The notes below the pieces were generated by a model that was given only the letters and a program-made list of their open reading frames with translations, had not been told where the DNA came from and did no database searches. Below are positions 1-10,829 of a stretch of DNA of 64,000 nucleotides, piece by piece. Within the stretch, counting starts at the first letter, position 1. Each line of letters starts with the position of its first letter. The DNA comes from Sweltsa coloradensis. Lineage: Eukaryota; Arthropoda; Insecta; Plecoptera; Chloroperlidae. Position numbers and translations under genes: made by a program. The DNA lies in assembly GCA_024449915.1 (NCBI GenBank), contig JAMZAV010000640.1, forward strand, positions 62,001-126,000, written 5' to 3'.

Positions 1-515
1 GTGACGTCACACTAACAGTGTCTATTGCATTTAGCCACACCATTGTTGTTTGCCTCACCATCACTGCTTTTATGTAGGCCTAGGCCCTGCCACCTGTTAC
101 TTAGATCAACAATGAAAATAAGAGTCATGAATATTATTTTAAATAAACTATGTTCTCGACTTGGTGTTCAAGCATGATTACACTTACACACTACTATTTC
201 ATTGTAGTCCTAGGCCTACCACCTGCAGGGCGATTCTCTAAGAGCTGCGTTAAATTTGAAGTTAACTTCGCCGTATATTTAACAGGGTGGCATTATTTAT
301 CACATTTAACACGAATCTTACAGAATCACCCTGCAAGTCCTCCCAATCTAGCCTATTCAAACATGTGATTTAAGTTTATGGTCATGTTTGTTGCAATGTA
401 GGGCCACCTGATCGTAGTGAGTAGGCCTATGAATGCTTATCAACTCAATGTTGTTTGAACTCAGGTTGGGACAGGCCTAGTTAGCTTGGTCTGTAAGCCC
501 TTACGTCAGTGCAAC

Positions 516-642
516 ATGGACACAGAGGTTGACATCAAAGAAGAACAAGAAGAGTGCGGAGCCGATGAAGGAGCCCCGAGGTTGTTTCCAGACGTGCTCA
601 AGACTGAACTTCCCACCAATACAGACCACGCTCAGTTTGAAG
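516..642 (+). CDS. C2H2 zinc-finger gene A, exon 1 (start codon)
   Basis: The exon opens with ATG in the context gcaacATGG and encodes about 42 residues beginning MDTEVDIKEEQEECGADEG. It is strongly acidic, with an IKEE segment that fits a SUMO-acceptor consensus. It ends GAAG followed by the donor GTAGTC, leaving one base of the next codon (phase 1). Every downstream exon of this gene begins with GT that completes that codon, so the join is consistent. It is too short to stand as a gene on its own. The assignment to the finger array is inferred from splice phase and from the acidic N-termini common in this family. Confidence 0.6.
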
Positions 643-1127
643 GTAGTCTAAGTTTGTAGGGCAAATGTGTAGGCCCAAGTCTAGATTTACGAGTCAATTA
701 CCGGTACGTAACTTAGTAAGTAGGGGGCTACCTCTAGCAAACTACAAGATCATGTGAATAAAACTCTTGACTGTTACGACCTAGCCTGCAGTGGCGTGGC
801 TAACTACTGGTATTAACCCTCCTTTTGTGTGTATCAAGTACCAGCAGGCATTTTTTGTTCTTTTGCACATTTCAAGAATGAATGGATTTGGTGAATGAGT
901 CCAACGGCTAACAAGTCGTAGGTGGCTGGGAGGTGACTTAGTAGGCCTAGTTGATGCATGCTATGATACAAACAAATGGTCTGAAACATTTTGACCTATG
1001 GGAAGCCATTGTTAATTGTATTAATTACTCGAATCCGCAAGTGAATAATAAGTTTGGCCTACTTGTCAAAGATTGGTTCAAAGAGAAACTAGCCCCTATT
1101 ATTATTCAATCTCGGAACCTATTCTAG

Positions 1128-1672
1128 GTGTCGGCCTACTCGACTTGTCCGACCACCCAGTCACCGTCTGTGAACCACATCTAGCTACTCGGGACGAAGT
1201 TCACCAAGAGCCAGCTGAGGCAGACGTTACTTCGCTACCGTGGTCGGTGTTCCCTGCAACTGCATGTGTGGAAGCGCACCTTGCACCGCTCGACGAAGTG
1301 AACCAAGATCTCGGCGAGATAGACAGCAGCTCTCTACAATGGTCCCTCTGTCCAGCTACTGTATGTGAAGCACATCTAGACCCACATGTAGAAGTGGAAA
1401 AAGAACGTAGCTCACTACAGTCGTCCAATTCTCCAGATATCCCGCCAAGTCTATCGCAGCAGAGGGAGGTGAAACGGGATTCGGGCAAATTGATATTAGT
1501 TCGCTACAGTTGGCCAATACTCCAGCCATCCCACCAAGTTTATCTCAAAAGAAAGAAGAGGAAGAGGAGCCAGAGATACACTTCATAAATGTGAAATGGG
1601 TGCCTTTCGAGACGGACAATAGTTCGGTAGAAGTTAACCAACAAGCTGATACAGATCCGCTGAGCGAACAAT
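1128..1672 (+). CDS. C2H2 zinc-finger gene A, exon 2 with acidic repeats (one frameshift)
   Basis: The acceptor TTCTAG precedes GTGTCGGC, and the exon ends CAAT before the donor GTAAGC; both edges are phase 1. The protein carries about four degenerate repeats of roughly 40 residues, each with a block like PATVCEAHL and then an acidic xEVxxE stretch (for example VTVCEPHLATRDEV and CPATVCEAHLDPHVEV). The same repeat, better preserved and containing VKQEP, occurs in gene B. The exon is one base short of an intact frame: after KRDSG the reading continues only in the next frame (SSLQLANTPAIPPSLSQKK). The break is at the GGG run 1483-1485. This may be a real lesion or a homopolymer sequencing error. 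Confidence 0.6.
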
Positions 1673-2550
1673 GTAAGCAATTCAATAATATCAGAGCTAT
1701 ATTTATTATTTATTGGTTCACTCAAATACCTACAGCATTGCTGCCATTTTACATTGAGATATAGACTAAAATAAACTTAAAAGCGTATAAAAACATCATG
1801 TCAAATCCAAAGATATAGCCTAAATTCAAAATATCAAAATTGACCGCCAAGGGGGTTTCACATAGGCCTACTACACTTCTGCCATCAAGTAAAAGTCATT
1901 TAAATCCCTGTAGTTTCTTCCATCACTAGTTTCTAATAGCTCTCCTCTTGATACTTCATGTCCTTTCTTTTGTATTCTTTATTCTTTTCATGGATCAGCT
2001 GTTTATATATTTCTATTGCAAGTCTTGTTGCCCCCTTATTGTTTCTTTTGTATCACGATGATCATTACATTTTTTTTGGAAATATTAAAAGTCAAAATTG
2101 AGAATTTAGAAAATAACTGAAATTTAAGTGGAATAAAAACTTAAGATATAAAGATAGGCCTACCTCAGGTCTCACATGTTGGAAAGATGAATCACAGTGA
2201 ATTTTGTTTGCAAACAATAAAATCAATTTTTTAAGCTGACCCTCCCAGAAGTGTATGAAAATTACATCACCGCCTTGACATCTCGGACTTGACATGACGG
2301 ACTTATCATGTATCTCTCTTACTTCTTCTTTTCTTATGCCCATATTTTTTTGTTTACTCGGTCGTCATCATGATTTCATGCAGAAAAACTGAGGAATTTG
2401 GCAGTGAAAGATGGCAAAATTAAATGTCTAAATGGGAGAAACATGGAACAGCACACATCAAAGCACAATTTCATACATTAAAGTTGATGATGACGCGTCA
2501 GTTTTTACCAATTGGATAAGTGGTGATAATCAATTCAAAATTTTAGTAAC
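1673..2550. other. Intron 2 of gene A, unique AT-rich part
   Basis: No coding signal or transposon boundary was recognised here. The intron continues to 4887 and holds two hAT-like elements and an element with ATCGAT repeats. Confidence 0.4.
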
Positions 2551-2558
2551 TTTGAAAG

Positions 2559-3005
2559 TAGGGGTGTGCGATTCCTGATTTTTGAATTCGAGTCGAGTCC
2601 GAGTCAGAGTCCTAAAAATTACTCGATTTCGAGTCCAATTCGAAAGTCCAAGTCTTAAGTAGGCGTACACAGTACCTTCCGCAGTTGTTGATACAAACAT
2701 TTTATTGACATACCGGTATTTTTATTATTTGTGCCAAAAAAGGTCAAAACTTCCAAGAAGAATACAAATTTGTATCAAAAGACTGAGGTTACTATTATGA
2801 CTAATCAGAGTTGGTAAGGTAGTGCCAAAAATAGATGACGATTTTTACGTTTCTACACTCGCCCGCGGGGCCGCGACCCGGCACCTCCACCGAAATCGTA
2901 ATTTTTTTTTTTTTTAGACTCGATTTCGAATCCCAAATACTCGAGTTTGAGTCGAATCCCAAATACCCGACTCGACTCGAAATTTCGGGTACTCGCACAC
3001 CCCTA
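2559..3005. mobile_element. hAT-like MITE, 447 bp, 8-bp target duplication
   Basis: The ends are TAGGGGTGTGCGA and TCGCACACCCCTA, a clear inverted repeat. They are flanked by identical TTTGAAAG at 2551-2558 and 3006-3013. An 8-bp duplication with such ends is typical of the hAT superfamily. Next to the termini are many GAGTC/GACTC boxes in both orientations, which may be transposase-binding repeats. No transposase is encoded, so the element is non-autonomous. It contains the box CCGGCACCTCCACC shared with other elements in this window. Confidence 0.88.
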
Positions 3006-3322
3006 TTTGAAAGTTATAAACTGAAAGCTCCTAACATGTACACAATCGAGTAACATGGCTGAATCCCTATTATATCCACTAAAGCTTATGAAAAGTATGT
3101 AGGTAGGCCTTAGTAAAGATTATGAAAAGTATGTAGGTAGACCTTAGTATGATGGGCACTGATAACTTTACTGTTTTGTGCCCTAAAACCCCAATAACTA
3201 ACTAACCTTAGTATGTAGGTAGGCCTAAATGCTAACTTGGCTAATGTGTGCATAATAACCACACCTTCCTTTGCTTGATATTTGTAATTCCCCCTAGGTT
3301 AGGGCCTATATTTGCATTTCAA

Positions 3323-3790
3323 CAGTCTTGGGGAGGAACGCGTTCCTTTTACAGAAACTTTTGTGGGAACACGTTCCTTTTCTTAGATCAGGAACTTGTA
3401 AATGTCAAAGTTACTATTTTGTGGGAACGGTAACGAATTTAACGTTACTTTATGAGTTCCTTTTGCCGTCATAATCCCGTCAAATTCCAGTACCTTATAT
3501 CGTAAACTGTAGTATGAAAAATATCTTGTGACATCTTGTGTTTTCGAAAATGACGCCACCCTAGTCAGATGGCCTGGGACTCACGTTAATAAATAAAAGT
3601 AACTGATAAATTAACCAGTATCTTATCACATTTAGTATTATTTAAATCAGTGATGGTATGAGGAACGTGAAAGGAACCGAGTTCCTTTTTTTTTAAAAGG
3701 AACGAGGAACGTCTCAGTTCCTTTTTAGGCAGAAGTAACTAAACTTTCCAAAGTTCCTTTTTTGGGGGAGCATGCCCAAGCCCAAGACTG
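3323..3790. mobile_element. hAT-like MITE, 468 bp, 8-bp target duplication
   Basis: The terminal inverted repeat is CAGTCTTGGG...CCCAAGACTG, flanked on both sides by CATTTCAA (3315-3322 and 3791-3798). The interior is full of GGAACGxGTTCC-like boxes, mostly AGGAACT/GTTCCTTTT, clustered near both ends. No open reading frame resembles a transposase. It sits in intron 2 of gene A. Confidence 0.88.
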
Positions 3791-3829
3791 CATTTCAATA
3801 CATAATCCGATTATTCACTACCTATCTTT

Positions 3830-4806
3830 GGAGGGATATATCTATTCCAGAATCGATTATCGATACATCGATAATCAAATAGCTCGCCCGCCCGAAATTT
3901 TGTAATTTACCGCCCGCTCTGCAGAACTTTATAAAATAGTACCAGTGAAGACATTAGCCTTATCTCTTTATTCCGTGAAAAATGCGTCCACTGCGAGATC
4001 TACAACACACATAACTCACATAAGGCGTGAAGTACGAAGGGCCTGCACTGCTGCAGTAGGCTACTAGCATGAAGCGTGTGTGTTACGGGCCGGCTCGGGC
4101 GGCTGCACTCCCGCGCCGATCAGGCGCCGATTGCTCAACCTCGGCACGTCACACTCACAGCCAATATTGTAGTACATCGTTCAAGGTCAACAAGTATTTT
4201 ATCGAGATGCATTCCTCCCCACTCCACGCCAACTTGGTATCGCTTTACTTCATTCCGTAGTGTTACGACAATATTATCTTATCAGTTTTCTCACATCAAT
4301 ATTACGTCGTCTTCCAAACTAATGTCCAACATTATTCATCTCGTCGCGTAATAAATATCCGAGCATTGAATAGTTAAACTGATAATATCTCGTAAATTAA
4401 CGAACGACAATCACAACAAAAGCTGAAATGAAACTTCACTGAACCATGATTTCCAAGAAGAATGACCTTCACAAAGACAACACTCAAGCCGGGTAGCGTC
4501 TGTCTATTCCACGTAGCGCGCTCTCGTAGGGCCGGCCAGACGCCTGAGGGGGGGAGCTCGTGAAAGACGTTGCTAGCGTGGAAAAACCCTGTTTTGAGCA
4601 AATAAAAGGAACAAAATAATGCACTCGGAAAAGGTCCACGGTCCTCGTCGATATGCGAGCAAGTTTAGGCCTAATTTTTATTTGATTATCAATTATCGAT
4701 CGATATTTTTTTAAATCGATTATCGCGACCGATACTAACTGGACGATTTACGATTTAACTGGTCTGATTATCGATACTAAAATTCATATCGAACGGCAAC
4801 CCTAAT
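3830..4806. mobile_element. Probable DNA element with ATCGAT-rich ends
   Basis: Dense ATCGATxxATCGAT repeats occur at about 3850-3880 and 4680-4790, and the right end reads AACGGCAACCCTA. A related end, TAGGGTTGCCGTT plus ATCGATCG, lies at 5144-5215. The left boundary is not clear and no target duplication was found. The central part is GC-richer than its surroundings and codes for nothing recognisable. Confidence 0.45.
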
Positions 4807-4887
4807 AGATTTTTAATAACTGCTAGCGCCCTCTATATCTCAAGACCTGGATTGAACTTACAACTGCTCTGTCCCACACTGTTGTAG

Positions 4888-5064
4888 GTATTGAACTTCT
4901 GGCTCAGTCCAGCTACTCGGCTTCTATCAACCTCGCTCACAAGTTGTCCGAGGTCAAACAAGAGCAACAGGCTGACGTGACTCAAGCTCCGACCAACACC
5001 GGGTTTGGGTTTGTGGATGTGAATCTTGATAAAATCCAATCTTTGGAGCTGTCTCACACACCAG
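4888..5064 (+). CDS. C2H2 zinc-finger gene A, exon 3
   Basis: The acceptor CACTGTTGTAG is followed by GTATTGAAC, and the exon ends CACACCAG before the donor GTAGGT. The 177-nt exon is open throughout in the frame set by exon 1 and starts and ends in phase 1. It encodes a polar linker with the segment LSEVKQEQQADVTQAP. EVKQEQ resembles the VKQEP motifs of gene B and fits a SUMO-acceptor consensus. No folded domain is recognisable. Being symmetric, the exon could be skipped without changing frame. Confidence 0.6.
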
Positions 5065-5285
5065 GTAGGTGTAATGCCTGAAGTGGCCATTCTCCTGTCG
5101 CTCTATAGATAAGTCTTATTTTCCAATACACCTTGATAGATATTAGGGTTGCCGTTTGATAATTGATATATCGATCGATACAATCATTTCCCGAAACGAT
5201 CGATAATCGATTCAGTTATAAAAGGTTACGATCATGTAAATAAATCTGTTATGATAGTCCGCTAACCCCGTGTCTTGTCTCGCAG

Positions 5286-5384
5286 GTCGTCCTCGGACGA
5301 GAGCCCAGACGCTCCCCGCTCCGGTTGTGAAACAAGACGACTCTCACTCGTCACAAGCCGATGCTAGGACCAACACTTCACTGG
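5286..5384 (+). CDS. C2H2 zinc-finger gene A, exon 4
   Basis: A 99-nt exon lies between the acceptor TTGTCTCGCAG and the donor GTAAGA, open and phase 1 at both ends. It encodes a basic-then-acidic linker (GRPRTRAQTLPAPVVKQDD and onward). VKQDD again resembles a SUMO-acceptor site. The exon is supported only by splice signals, open frame and phase match with its neighbours. Confidence 0.55.
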
Positions 5385-5416
5385 GTAAGACACATTAATA
5401 TAATAGTGAACCACAA

Positions 5417-5826
5417 CACACACATAACAAAAACTTTAAAAAGTACAGCCAAACCTTACACACTCAAAAGAAATGAGATCTAAAAAAGGGCCAAGCTCAT
5501 CTACCCTTCCACATTTGCGCATTCCTAATTCATAAACGTACAGTGTCCCGTAACAGCATCCTTGAAAAGTTTAGCACAAAATAGAATTTGCAATTTTAAA
5601 CGTAAGAGTTCATCCAAGTTCTTTTTTTCTAATTAATTTAAACGTAATATCATGCAAATTCTATTATGCCAAGCTTTTCAAGGATGATGTTACGGGACAC
5701 TGTACGTTTATGAATTAAGAATGCGCAAATGTGGAAGGGTAGATGAGCTTGGCCCTTTTTTAGATCTCATTTCTTTTGAGTGTGTAAGGTTTGGCAGTAC
5801 TTTTACAAGTTTTTGTTATGTGTGTG
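5417..5826. repeat. 410-bp near-perfect foldback element
   Basis: Two arms of roughly 175 bp (about 5417-5597 and 5652-5826) are inverted copies with only a few differences and surround a loop of about 50 bp. The outer ends are CACACACATAAC and GTTATGTGTGTG. Such long-stem palindromes are typical of foldback MITEs. No coding capacity. It lies just after exon 4 of gene A, in the intron before the finger exon, where an intronic transcript would form a strong hairpin. Confidence 0.8.
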
Positions 5827-6691
5827 ATCGCATTACTTTTTCAAGTTCCATTGCAAAATTATTTGTTAAGATACAAGCAACAACCTTAAATTAGCTGCAG
5901 TCGACATCAGCAGGTGAAAAGTTTTGTCGCCCTCAGCCCTTCAGGCTGGGCTTTATGTTCTCTATGCTTTCCCAACCTGTCTACCCTTCTCTGATCTAAA
6001 CAAAATAATTTTATCAAAGTTGATTTAATTTCTATGGTAGGGTCTATAACCAATTAACAATAGGAAGTAAAATATCTAGTGGTCCAAAGACTTGCTTTTT
6101 GTAAACAATGTAGTCGGTCATTGTCAAGTAACTATAGTTACTTGTTGATTATATTCTTGTATAAGGCTTATATTGAAACCTTTATTTGGAAGCCTTCCAG
6201 CAAACTTTTTCAACTTTTTCTTTTAAAAGACCCTATATCACTATTACCTTAATGTCCATGTAAAATATTAACGTTGTAGCTCCACCCGTTTGGTCAGAAT
6301 CGTGGGCCGATTGAAACTGACGAATTAGACCGTAGTAGTAGCAGTAGTAGCTTACATCCTTAAAGTGATTTTGAGCATGTTTCAAGCCATTTTTTCACCA
6401 AGAAGGAATGCTCATATCCCAACGAAATTTGGCATGTGTTGTCAGGTACCTGATTCCCCGCGATTTTGATAGTTTTCAAGTTCACATCACGTTTCATGAC
6501 GGCTGGGTAACACCTCGAAATCACCCCAACTCTGCTGGCTGTATAAGGTGCCTGAGTGTGTAGCGCACCGCGGCTTGGCTGCGGCGCCCTAACGGGCACC
6601 TAGATTGTACAACCTTGAGGAGACTGTGCAAAAACATCACTAGTGGTGGGAAATCTTAAGATGGGATTTCTTAAAAATAATGTTTTTTTTC
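5827..6691. other. Intronic spacer with two repeat fragments
   Basis: At 5946-6010 there is a fragment beginning GCTGGGCTTTATGTTCTC that recurs at 13448-13502. At about 6195-6310 there is an inverted copy of the internal tandem unit of the Helentron-like element at 27.8-28.2 kb (sharing GTAGCTCCACCCGTTTGG). No gene was recognised. Confidence 0.5.
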
Positions 6692-7049
6692 TAGGGTTGG
6701 GACTTGACATTGATTATTCGATTCAACATCGATGTTGAAGCAAAATTGACTTTCAATTCAACACTGATTCCAATGATTTGACATCTTTAAAAAAAATGTA
6801 GGCCTAATTTTAAAAAATAGGCCTAAAGAAAATCAATTTTGAAACCATGTAAAAACCTTATATTTTACTTTTTGCATCATTATATTACCAGTACCTATTT
6901 TTACATTAAAAAAAGGGGGGAATCCCCCCTTCTTTTTAGAATTTTGATGTTGATTTTTTTTTCGTGTAGGCTAAATTGTGATGCTGAAATTCTTGGTTTG
7001 ACATCGATTTTGAATTTATAATCGTATCCCAATCCAGTTCCCAACCCTA
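6692..7049. mobile_element. hAT-like MITE, about 358 bp
   Basis: The ends TAGGGTTGGGA and CCCAACCCTA form an inverted repeat; further in are repeats of CATCGATxTTGAA in both orientations. Both flanks are T-rich (TTTTTTTC), so the 8-bp target duplication is plausible but cannot be fixed. No transposase. Confidence 0.7.
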
Positions 7050-7185
7050 GCTTTTTTTCTTTTAGCCTACCTAGGTTTTGGGAGAAAATAGCGGGCATTT
7101 GATATTGACAATTTATGTATATTTAAAACTTACATAGTTTGGTACAAACAGGAACCAAATAGATAGGCCCATTCTATCAAATGAG

Positions 7186-8147
7186 TAGGGTGTCCAGATT
7201 TTCAAACCAAAAAAGCGGGACAAACTTCCGGAGGCCTTTTCGCCGAAGGTGCAAAAAATTTTCACCATACTACAATTATTTTGTCATGTTTTAACTGAAA
7301 AATGGCAACTCGGGGGATTACCTTAATGGATAATTACTATAGAAAATGTTGCTTTGCAGATCGTACAAAACACTTTGTCTTGTCATCATCAGTCTCGTGT
7401 TTAACAAGATAAGGAAAGTCCTTCTTAACATCGTCATTGAAAACACACGTTTAGGCGGCGGCATTTTACACACTCACGCGTACAAGACGAAAAAACTATC
7501 TCGTAAGAGTGAGGTTATGAAGAAAAAGTATGTTTTCAAATCAAAATTAGCTTCCCCACCATTTAATTGTTGCTAATAATAATTAAATATCGAATTGCGA
7601 ACTATATATTCTATCTGTTTGAATACAATCAGTTCTACAAATAAGCAGGCGAAGTAGGCTTGCAAGCACTCTAATTTTTTTGGATATTTTTTCCTCGCGA
7701 CAGCATTTACAGCAATCTGAGCAAGCAAGGACCCAAGGAAGGTTTGTTTTGGGTGAATTATCAAATTAAAATATTAATATTAATGTATTTATTTATTGTG
7801 ATACTCACAGTTATGTTTTATCATGTTGCTCGGCTGCAAAACGACAGCAACTTCGTTGGGGCTTGGGACAATTCGTGTAACTGATGCCGTCAACCAACCC
7901 CACCCCCCCTCTACACTCCGCCTGCTGATGACGCATTCATTCGTGCAAAGTCAAGGCCAGCAGAAAAGTGTATACAGAATACGCGTAGTCCGTAAATTTA
8001 CAGCAGACGAGCCACGAGCTACACGTGAAATCAGTATATTTACAAAAACGGGACAAAACAGCGTCCCGTGAACAGTTGTCGGGACACCGGGACAGGTCCC
8101 TAAAAAACGGGACTGTCCCGTTTTGAACGGGACGAATGGACACCCTA
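7186..8147. mobile_element. hAT-like element, 962 bp, 8-bp target duplication
   Basis: The termini are TAGGGTGTCCA and TGGACACCCTA, with CAAATGAG duplicated at 7178-7185 and 8148-8155. Near the ends are clustered boxes of the type CGGGAC/GTCCCG. Internal open frames are short and do not resemble a hAT transposase, so this is a non-autonomous derivative. The element is directly followed by a LINE remnant. Confidence 0.88.
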
Positions 8148-8159
8148 CAAATGAGTACA

Positions 8160-8539
8160 TAAAATAGATTATAGGTTATAGGACGAATGCAGAAAAGAGA
8201 AAGTTGTCGTGACATATTCAAAGACCTTCAAATACACACAATATTTAATGCATATATCTATAAAGCTGTATGCTACGTAAAAAATAACCCCAATTCTTTT
8301 CAAAATAGCATCAAACACCCACACAGCACCCGCTTTAAACACGCACTTCAATACCCTTCTCACAACACCAAACAATTGGAAAAGCATATCCACTACATGG
8401 GAAGGAAACTATTCAATAAGCTCCCTGATAGCCTCACATCGATCCCCAGCATCAGAATATTCAAGACTAGGAGCAAAGCAATACTTTGTTGAAACCCCAT
8501 TCTACAGTCTTGAAGAATTCTTTGAAGCCCCAAGGTGAT
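8160..8539 (+). pseudogene. LINE ORF2 C-terminal remnant
   Basis: The readable protein segment includes KHPHSTRFKHALQYPSH and GRKLFNKLPDSLTSIPS, matching the typical C-terminal end of Jockey/CR1-group LINE ORF2 proteins (compare YDTRHRGDLHLES and GRRLYNNLPMELKTI in the copy at 11.0 kb). The frame stops after SKAILC, but TPFYSLEEFFEAP continues in another frame, so there is a frameshift near 8492. Only this tail is present; the reverse transcriptase is absent. Confidence 0.7.
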
Positions 8540-9079
8540 TTAGCATGTAGGCCCACTTGTCGCATACCATGTAGCCTGACAATCTGAACAGGCCCTATTG
8601 TATTTGGGCCTGACCAATTGTTGTTATTGACTTTGGGTGTTCAAGGCTTATTATTATTATATAAAGTTGACTTACGATTGACTGATATCAAACTATGTAA
8701 GCTTACATCTACATATTGGATTGCCAAGGAATGCCAATGTATGAATGAATGTCAATGTACTTGTCTAGGCCTAGATATTTTATCTTTTTGAATTACTGTC
8801 AGAGTTTTTATCCTTTTATCTCACTGAATTACTGTCAGTGTTATAGTGATGAATTGTAAATTATTGTAACTTATATAAATGTGGGATGAATGTATGTTTA
8901 ATTTTTAATTAATTTTTTTTTTTTTTTTTAGCTTAGCAACTATTGGGCAACTATTGGTCCTAAACCCAAGACTTGACAATTTGATTTGCATCATCTTTAA
9001 ATTGTACTGTAAAATGCAATTAGGCCTATTGTTATAAACTTTTCATGTATGTTGTGTGTATATATATATATATATATAT
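8540..9079. other. AT-rich spacer ending in a (TA)n tract
   Basis: No gene was seen. The stretch probably includes LINE 3' sequence and ends in the dinucleotide run 9058-9079 that abuts the Penelope-like element. Confidence 0.4.
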
Positions 9080-10721
9080 GTTTTAAGTATCTTTACGGTA
9101 AATAATCACGCACAGTATTATAAAAAATAACTTTAATCCCAACGTTTCAGAAAAACTATGTAGCATGTCGTCACTTTGTCGCAGCATTGTATGTCATCTA
9201 CATACTTTGTTTATGAAGGACAATTCTATAAACAAGTCATAGGCGCACCGATGGGTTCACCATTATCACCAGTGGTAGCAAATTTGTATATGGAAGATTT
9301 CGAGACCAGAGCACTCGAATCGTCCCATTACAAACCTCGAGTTTTGTTGAGATACATTGACGACTATTTTGTAATTTGGCAACATGGGCAAGAAGAGCTA
9401 CCGAGTTTTTTAAACCACCTAAACTCTATCCATTCTGACATTCAATTCACCATGGAAGTTGAAGTAGACGGAAAACTGCCTTTCCTTGATGCCTTGATAA
9501 TAAGGAAACCTGATGGACGTTTGGGCCACACTGTATACAGAAAGCCAACTCATACCAATAGGTATTTGCAGGCCTCTTCACATCATCATCCTTCGCAACT
9601 TCGATCAATAGCATTTACTTTGGCTACACGTTCTCGAAGAATAACTGACGAAGAACATTTAGACGAAGAAGGCAAGATTCTACGTGAGGCACTGCTCAGT
9701 AATGGGTTTCCTAACCGGTTGTTCCACAAGGCTTGGAAAAGAAGAACCAGAGCAGAAGAAACTCAAGTCGATCCAGTAGACAAACCAAGAGCCACTGCAT
9801 ATTTGCCATATGTTCGAGGGACCACCGACCGAATTGGCAAACTACTGGCTATTGAAAACATCAAGACGGTCTTTTCGACAGATAGAACCTTAGGCGAAAT
9901 GATTGGTAGCCACAAAGACAAGATTCATTTGGAGGGTTGGGGCGTCTACGAGATTCCGTGTGGAGACTGTTCGCAGACATATGTTGGACAAACTGGTCGA
10001 AATATGTCGATGCGTCTACAGGAACACAAACTCGCCGTCAACAAGATGGAAACAACATCTGCTTTGGCACAACATGTCAAGAAGGAGGGTCATTCCATTG
10101 ATTTTGACGGAATGAGGCCTCTTGCCATGGTAAGCCATCTATCTAGTCGAATCGTCAGAGAGGCAGTGGAAATTGAGAAGCGCCCACTCAATCTTAACAA
10201 ACGAGACGATGGCAAGCGTTTGGCTCAATCGTGGAAGCCTGCTTTGATTGAGAGGTTAGTCAAAGAAAGCGGTATAGCGGCTGATAGAGTGCCTGCAGTT
10301 CTAGACGAACGTGGAACGGTCCGGACGGACCCAACCATCTTGTCTAGAAATTTGGAATCCAGCAGAATGACTAGAAGTCATACTGCAGCTCTTGAAAAGT
10401 ATGAGACTGAGCCGCCTGTGGTACCAAGACATGAAGACAGCGATAGGCCTGCTAGAATGGTAACAAGAAGTCACACTCACAATGCAACCAAGTGATTTGA
10501 TTTTAGGTTCACTGCAATTGGATCTTTGTAATTTTCTATGTTTGCAAGGTAGTGTGTTTTTTGTTTCTATTTGTTTATTTTTATAATGCTGTTGTTGTTT
10601 TATTGAATTTTTGTTTTTAACCTTCCCTTGAAAATGGAAACATAGTTTTTCTGAAACGTTGGGATTAAAGTTATTTTTTATAATACTGTGCGTGATTATT
10701 TACCGTAAAGATACTTAAAAC
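9080..10721 (+). mobile_element. Penelope-like element bounded by 81-bp inverted repeats
   Basis: Identical 81-bp sequences in opposite orientation lie at 9080-9160 and 10641-10721 and enclose the coding region. Penelope-like elements carry terminal repeats that can be direct or inverted, so this fits the class. (TA)n tracts at 9058-9079 and 10757-10781 flank the unit. The 5' half of the usual element is missing. The perfect match of the two repeats suggests a recent insertion or gene conversion. Confidence 0.85.
9176..10495 (+). CDS. Penelope-like reverse transcriptase plus GIY-YIG endonuclease, N-terminally truncated
   Basis: The 439-residue frame starts within the reverse transcriptase: QVIGAPMGSPLSPVVANLYM (about 20-39) is the block after the fingers, and YIDD (60-63) holds the catalytic aspartates. 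YRKPTHTNRYL (121-131) is a hallmark of Penelope proteins. The C-terminal half has the GIY-YIG core: GVYEIPCGDC (256-265), TYVGQTGR (268-275), then a conserved arginine and histidine. The usual protein is about 800 residues or longer, so the N-terminal RT motifs are lost. The frame is open to the stop, so the truncation was probably produced at insertion. The first ATG is only the first in the open frame. Confidence 0.9.
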   Translation: MSQHCMSSTYFVYEGQFYKQVIGAPMGSPLSPVVANLYMEDFETRALESSHYKPRVLLRYIDDYFVIWQHGQEELPSFLNHLNSIHSDIQFTMEVEVDGKLPFLDALIIRKPDGRLGHTVYRKPTHTNRYLQASSHHHPSQLRSIAFTLATRSRRITDEEHLDEEGKILREALLSNGFPNRLFHKAWKRRTRAEETQVDPVDKPRATAYLPYVRGTTDRIGKLLAIENIKTVFSTDRTLGEMIGSHKDKIHLEGWGVYEIPCGDCSQTYVGQTGRNMSMRLQEHKLAVNKMETTSALAQHVKKEGHSIDFDGMRPLAMVSHLSSRIVREAVEIEKRPLNLNKRDDGKRLAQSWKPALIERLVKESGIAADRVPAVLDERGTVRTDPTILSRNLESSRMTRSHTAALEKYETEPPVVPRHEDSDRPARMVTRSHTHNATK

Positions 10722-10753
10722 ATTAACCATGGATCACGAAAGCTTAAGACAAA

Positions 10754-10784
<31 letters not shown>

Positions 10785-10829
10785 TGTATGTTTATACTAA
10801 AATGACAAAACCCAAATGAATGTAAAATT

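Noticed and set aside
6692..7049. 8-bp target duplication at the TAGGGTTGGGA element
   Set aside because: Both flanks are T runs, so the match is not informative.
9121..9200. Hammerhead ribozyme in the Penelope-like repeat
   Set aside because: The conserved CTGATGA core was not found in the retained repeats.
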